A stretch of 64,000 bases of DNA from Streptomyces violens (GTDB lineage: Bacteria > Actinomycetota > Actinomycetes > Streptomycetales > Streptomycetaceae). The position numbers were made by a program, and so were the translations under genes. A model generated the notes under the pieces. It saw only the letters and a list, made by a program, of their open reading frames with translations. It was not told where the DNA came from and did no database searches. Position 1 is the stretch's first letter. Every line of letters begins with the position of its first letter. Shown here piece by piece: positions 60,323 to 64,000 of the stretch. Where the stretch lies: contig NZ_JOBH01000013.1 in NCBI RefSeq assembly GCF_000717745.1, positions 124,001 through 188,000 on the forward strand. The letters run 5' to 3'.

Positions 60323-60744
60323 GAGGGCCGCTGAGGGCCTTTGAGAGGTACTTGGAAGGGGCCTCGGAGCGTGCGAATGACGCGTTCCGGGGCCCCTTCG
60401 CGACGTGTCGCCGAGAAAGTTCGTGAAACTCTTCACATGAAAAAAGGGCCCCTTGGGCGAACAAACCGTCCGCCGGGACGCCGTTCGGGGCTCACCTGGG
60501 CGGACCGCCCTGGGAATGTGCGCTTTCGACGCTGTTAAAGAAGCCCTTATGCGGCCGGTGGTCCAGTCTCACGGAAGCGCGCAACCGCTGATGAGAAGGG
60601 GTGCCGAACGCTCGGCCGTCGATTGTGGTTCCCCGGTGGCGCTATGGCGTCGATCACGAAGGCGCGGAGTGTAGCAGACCCCTCTTCCGTGCTTGTGAAG
60701 GCCCTCACGAGCGACCCCCCAAGTGGGGGTGGATACTCGATGAC
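60323..60744. promoter_or_regulatory. 422-bp region before ndh: ppx terminator and two Rex-like operators
   Basis: GAAGGGGCC with GGGCCCCTTC (about 60355-60398) ends ppx. Two sites resemble the Rex consensus TTGTGAANNNNTTCACAA: TCGTGAAACTCTTCACAT (60421-60438) and TTGTGAAGGCCCTCACGA (60693-60710), each with two mismatches. The second is 35 bp before the ndh ATG. No gene is seen between; a short ORF near 60453 has poor codon use. Confidence 0.65.
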
Positions 60745-62127
60745 ATGAGCACCACGGAGCGTCCCAGGATCCTCGTTGTAGGCGGTGGGTACGTAGGCCT
60801 GTACGCGGCACGCCGCATCCTCAAGAAGATGCGGTACGGCGAGGCGACCGTCACGGTCGTCGACCCGCGCTCGTACATGACGTACCAGCCCTTCCTCCCC
60901 GAAGCTGCGGCCGGCAGCATTTCTCCGCGCCACGTCGTGGTTCCGCTGCGACGTGTGCTTCCCAAGGCGGAGGTCCTCACCGGCCGCGTCACGACCATTG
61001 ACCAGGACCGCAAGGTCGCCACCGTCGCGCCGCTCGTCGGCGAGGCGTACGAGCTGCCCTTCGACTACCTGGTCATCGCGATGGGCGCGGTCTCGCGCAC
61101 CTTCCCGATCCCCGGCCTGGCCGAGAACGGCATCGGCATGAAGGGCGTCGAGGAGGCCATCGGCCTGCGCAACCACGTCCTCGAGCAGCTCGACAAGGCC
61201 GACTCCACGACGGACGAGGAGGTCCGCCGCAAGGCGCTGACCTTCGTCTTCGTCGGCGGCGGCTTCGCCGGCGCGGAGACCGTCGGTGAGGTCGAGGACA
61301 TGGCCCGCGACGCCGCGAAGTACTACACGAACGTGAAGCGCGAGGACATGCGCTTCCTCCTGGTCGACGTCGCCGACAAGATCCTCCCCGAGGTCGGCCC
61401 GAAGCTCGGCGCCTACGGCAAGGAGCATCTCGAGGGCCGCGGCGTCGAGGTCTACCTGAAGACCGGCATGGACTCCTGCGTCGACGGCCACGTGGTCCTG
61501 AACAACGGCCTCGAGGTCGACGCCAACACCATCGTGTGGACCGCGGGCGTCAAGCCGAACCCGGCGCTGTCCCGCTTCGGTCTGCCGCTGGGCCCGCGCG
61601 GCCACGTCGACACCGCCGCCACCCTCCAGGTGCAGGGCACCGACTACATCTGGGCCGCGGGCGACAACGCCCAGGTTCCGGACCTCGTCGGCCGCAAGGC
61701 CGGTAACGAGAACGCCTGGTGCCCGCCGAACGCCCAGCACGCGCTGCGCCAGGCGAAGATCCTCGGCGACAACGTGGTCTCCGGCATGCGGGGCTTCCCG
61801 CAGAAGGAGTACAGCCACGCCAACAAGGGCGCGGTCGCGGGCCTCGGTCTGCACAAGGGCGTCGCGATGATCGTCCTGGGCAAGACCAAGATCAAGCTGA
61901 AGGGCCGGCTGGCCTGGTACATGCACCGCGCGTACCACGGCATGGCGATGCCGACCTTCAACCGCAAGATCCGGGTCTTCGCCGACTGGACGCTCGGTAT
62001 GTTCCTCAAGCGCGAGGTCGTCTCGCTCGGTGCGATGGAGAACCCCCGCGAGGAGTTCTACGAGGCTGCCAAGCCCGCGCCGAAGCCGGCCGCCGCCGAG
62101 GACAAGACGGCCGCCAAGGCCTCCTGA
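60745..62127 (+). CDS. ndh: Type II NADH:quinone oxidoreductase (NDH-2)
   Basis: 460 residues. FAD-binding VVGGGYVGLYAARR near 11, NADH-binding FVGGGFAGAETVGEVED near 170, and DYIWAAGDNAQVPD near 305 with the ANTIVWTAGVKPNP segment. C-terminal amphipathic/membrane-contact region WTLGMFLKREV. Passes electrons from NADH to menaquinone without pumping. Start MSTTERPRI, ribosome site weak (GGGGGTGG). Two Rex-like operators upstream suggest NADH/NAD control. Confidence 0.94.
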   Translation: MSTTERPRILVVGGGYVGLYAARRILKKMRYGEATVTVVDPRSYMTYQPFLPEAAAGSISPRHVVVPLRRVLPKAEVLTGRVTTIDQDRKVATVAPLVGEAYELPFDYLVIAMGAVSRTFPIPGLAENGIGMKGVEEAIGLRNHVLEQLDKADSTTDEEVRRKALTFVFVGGGFAGAETVGEVEDMARDAAKYYTNVKREDMRFLLVDVADKILPEVGPKLGAYGKEHLEGRGVEVYLKTGMDSCVDGHVVLNNGLEVDANTIVWTAGVKPNPALSRFGLPLGPRGHVDTAATLQVQGTDYIWAAGDNAQVPDLVGRKAGNENAWCPPNAQHALRQAKILGDNVVSGMRGFPQKEYSHANKGAVAGLGLHKGVAMIVLGKTKIKLKGRLAWYMHRAYHGMAMPTFNRKIRVFADWTLGMFLKREVVSLGAMENPREEFYEAAKPAPKPAAAEDKTAAKAS

Positions 62128-62170
62128 ACACCGGCTTCCTGACCACGCGTCGGAAAGCCACGCAGTACAC

Positions 62171-62216
62171 ACGCCGAAGGGCGCCTGCCATCCGTGGGGC
62201 AGGCGCCCTTCGGCGT
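62171..62216 (+). terminator. Perfect 19-bp-stem ndh terminator
   Basis: Arms ACGCCGAAGGGCGCCTGCC (62171-62189) and its exact complement (62198-62216), loop ATCCGTGG. Half of the arm (CCTTCGGCGTA) recurs at about 62255, so an older duplication is possible. Confidence 0.88.
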
Positions 62217-62395
62217 ATCCGTATACGGGTCACGGGGCGCCTCCGAGAGACGCTCCTTCGGCGTATTCACAATGGCGCCGGTAACGGGCTTTGCTGTTCC
62301 CTTACGAACGAACGGGACTACCCGGGCCCCGCCAGGCGTTTACGTGGTGGGTGAAACTATCTCGCCCCGACTCGTCAATAACGGAGGTGTGCGAC

Positions 62396-63709
62396 ATGGC
62401 CGACGCCGCTGGACGGCTCACCAAGCTCGCGGAGGAGGTACTGGGCGCCCCGCTCCCCGTACGCATCCGGGCCTGGGACCACAGCGAGTCCGGTCCGCCA
62501 GGAGCCCCGGCCCTCGTCTTCCGCAGCCGTCGCGCGCTGCGCCACCTGCTCTTCAAGCCCGGCGAACTGGGCCTGGCGCGCGCCTGGGTGGCCGGCGACC
62601 TCGATGTCGACGGAGACCTCTACGCCGCCCTGGACGGTCTCGCCGAGATGATCTGGGAGCGCGGCCCGGAGGACCAGGCCAAGCCGCAGCGCGCCGCCGT
62701 GCTGCGCGCGCTGGCCCGCCCCGAGATCCGCAGCGCGGCCCGCGAACTCCTCTCGCTCGCCGGCGCGCCCCTGCCGCCCCGCCCGCCCGCCGAAGAGGCC
62801 CCGAAGAGCCACGGCCCGCTGCACACCCTGCGCCGTGACAAGCAGGCCATCAGCCACCACTACGACGTCGGCAACGACTTCTACGAGCTGGTCCTCGGCC
62901 CGTCCATGGTCTACTCCTGCGCGTACTGGGAGAGCCCGGATTCGACGCTGGAAGAGGCCCAGCGCGACAAGCTCGACCTCATCTGCCGCAAGCTGGACCT
63001 CAAGGAGGGCGAGCGGCTGCTGGACGTGGGCTGCGGCTGGGGCTCGATGGTGCTGCACGCCGCCGAGCACTACGGCGTGCGCGCGGTCGGCGTCACGCTC
63101 TCCGAGGAGCAGGCCGCGTACGCCCGCAAGCGCGTGGCCGACGCCGGGCTCACCGACCGCATCGAGATCCGCGTTCAGGACTACCGCCTGGTCAAGGACG
63201 GCCCGTACGACGCGATCTCCTCCATCGGCATGGCCGAGCACGTCGGTCGCGCCCGGTACGCCGAGTACGCCGCCGACCTGTTCGACCTGCTCAAGCCGGG
63301 CGGCCGGCTGCTCAACCACCAGATCGCGCGGCGTCCGATGGCCGACGAGGACAGCTACAGCGTCGACGAGTTCATCGACCGCTACGTCTTCCCCGACGGC
63401 GAGCTGGCCCCGGTCGGGCAGACCGTCGGGGCGCTGGAGGACGCGGGCTTCGAGGTGCGCGACGTGGAGGCCATCCGCGAGCACTACGCGCTGACGCTGC
63501 GCCAGTGGGTGGCCAACCTGGAGCGCCACTGGGACCGCGCCACCCACCTGACGACGCCGGGCCGGGCGCGCGTCTGGCGGCTGTACATGGCCGCCTCGGC
63601 GCTCTCCTTCGAGCGCAACCGCATCGGCGTGAACCAGGTCCTCGCGGTCCGTACGCCGGAGGGCGGGGCATCCGGTATGCCGCTGCGGGCACGGGAGTGG
63701 CGGAGCTGA
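62396..63709 (+). CDS. Cyclopropane-fatty-acyl-phospholipid synthase-like methyltransferase
   Basis: 437 residues from ATG after GGAGGT. N-terminal domain VFRSRRALRHLLFKPGELGLARAWVAGDL is typical of CFA/mycolic acid synthases; SAM motif I is LLDVGCGWGSM near 220; HHYDVGNDFYELVLGPSMVYSCAYW precedes it and GMAEHVG follows. Puts a methylene across acyl double bonds, which the desaturase at 17698 could supply. The conserved bicarbonate-site residues (Cys near 191 in SCAYW, Glu in AEHVG) are kept. Confidence 0.9.
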   Translation: MADAAGRLTKLAEEVLGAPLPVRIRAWDHSESGPPGAPALVFRSRRALRHLLFKPGELGLARAWVAGDLDVDGDLYAALDGLAEMIWERGPEDQAKPQRAAVLRALARPEIRSAARELLSLAGAPLPPRPPAEEAPKSHGPLHTLRRDKQAISHHYDVGNDFYELVLGPSMVYSCAYWESPDSTLEEAQRDKLDLICRKLDLKEGERLLDVGCGWGSMVLHAAEHYGVRAVGVTLSEEQAAYARKRVADAGLTDRIEIRVQDYRLVKDGPYDAISSIGMAEHVGRARYAEYAADLFDLLKPGGRLLNHQIARRPMADEDSYSVDEFIDRYVFPDGELAPVGQTVGALEDAGFEVRDVEAIREHYALTLRQWVANLERHWDRATHLTTPGRARVWRLYMAASALSFERNRIGVNQVLAVRTPEGGASGMPLRAREWRS

Positions 63710-63722
63710 GACGCGCGTACGC

Positions 63723-63755
63723 GAGAGCCCCGGTCCGCGAGGGACCGGGGCTCTC
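63723..63755. terminator. Bidirectional terminator between convergent genes
   Basis: GAGAGCCCCGGTCC (63723-63736) / GGACCGGGGCTCTC (63742-63755), perfect 14-bp stem. Confidence 0.8.
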
Positions 63756-63776
63756 CTGTACTTCAGGTGCGTGGGC

Positions 63777-64000
63777 TCACTCCGCCTTGATCGCGGCCAG
63801 CATGTTCAGCCGGGCGGCGCGGCGCGCGGGCCAGAGCGCGGCCAGTACGCCGACCAGCGCGGCGAGCGCCAGGAAGAGCCCCAGCCGGCCCCAGGGCAGC
63901 ACCATCTCGTACGTGTCGAGGCTGCCCGAGATGAGCCTGCCGCCGGCCCAGCCGAAGAAGACGCCGAGGCCGATGCCCAGCACTCCGCCGAAGAGCGAGA
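63777..64000 (-). CDS. FtsX/MacB-like ABC transporter permease, C-terminal fragment
   Basis: Runs off the right edge. The visible end reads SLFGGVLGIGLGVFFGWAGGR, then a membrane helix and LAALVGVLAALWPARRAARLNMLAAIKAE, the classic FtsX-family ending (P-A-R-R-A-x-x-x-x-x-A-I-K-x-E). Only the last two helices are seen. Probably a macrolide- or peptide-type exporter permease; its ATPase partner would lie beyond the window. Confidence 0.85.
   Translation of the reverse strand, partial: SLFGGVLGIGLGVFFGWAGGRLISGSLDTYEMVLPWGRLGLFLALAALVGVLAALWPARRAARLNMLAAIKAE

Noticed and set aside
60453..60674. Short ORF between ppx and ndh
   Set aside because: No ribosome-binding site, poor third-position GC and it overlaps the operator region.

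Overview
The window is chromosomal DNA of a Streptomyces, or a very close actinomycete. GC content is very high with strong third-position bias. GTG and TTG starts are common, rpf-type and DivIC-type genes are present, and several hairpin terminators lack long U tracts. As far as I can recall, the gene order (ispE, ABC-F, gal genes, desaturase, ppc, pth, rplY, prs, glmU, tRNA-Gln, mfd, P450, rpf genes, eno, divIC, ppx, ndh, cfa) runs parallel to the core region of S. coelicolor around SCO3148 down to SCO3090. Most of it is therefore core chromosome rather than an island.

Layout. 1-4.3 kb: end of ispE, an ABC-F ATPase and a membrane-anchored PQQ-like protein. 4.5-14.9 kb: galactose block with a sodium/sugar symporter divergent from galT-galE-galK and a GH42 beta-galactosidase, flanked by two orphan LuxR-type regulators and followed by an SDR. 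One regulator has lost its phosphorylation site. 15.1-21.7 kb: MarR regulator divergent from a trans-aconitate methyltransferase-like gene, a VOC protein, a TetR/desaturase operon and ppc. 21.8-26.7 kb: pth, rplY, prs, glmU and tRNA-Gln(UUG), all on the minus strand. 26.7-29.2 kb: a DNA-binding protein with a LAGLIDADG-like motif beside the tRNA, then an orphan histidine kinase.

29.2-34.3 kb is the most unusual part. It is a divergent cluster of toxin-like and immunity-like domains. On the minus strand a YwqJ-type deaminase is followed by a SUKH-3 protein. On the plus strand one protein joins a WHH/HNH-like nuclease to a SMI1/SUKH domain, and a second joins a YrhB/Imm35-like domain, a long Pro-rich linker, a deaminase-like domain and a SUKH-4 domain. 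None has a signal peptide. Toxin-like and immunity-like parts sit in the same cytosolic polypeptides.

34.4-45.8 kb: LCP cell-wall ligase, DivIVA/FilP-like coiled-coil protein, MFS exporter, mfd, DUF2079 membrane protein, HNH-type lipoprotein and a DUF4190/DUF4352 membrane protein. 46.1-48.3 kb: a solitary protein with an HTH, an N6-adenine-methylase fold and an HsdS-like region, whose catalytic NPPF reads HPPF; no restriction gene is near. 48.5-52.8 kb: membrane protein plus Ser/Thr kinase operon, SurA-like lipoprotein and mazG. 53-64 kb: P450 preceded by two exact DnaA boxes, two resuscitation-promoting-factor genes (the second behind a c-di-AMP riboswitch), eno, divIC, DUF501, ppx, ndh behind Rex-like operators, a CFA-synthase-like gene and the end of an ABC permease.

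Functionally the window links sugar uptake and Leloir catabolism, anaplerosis and glycolysis (ppc, eno), nucleotide and cell-wall precursor supply (prs, glmU), DNA repair (mfd), spore and wall biology (rpf, LCP, divIC) and respiratory redox control (ndh). A dispersed GC-rich inverted-repeat family occurs at three intergenic places. All domain calls come from reading motifs by eye; no database search was run.
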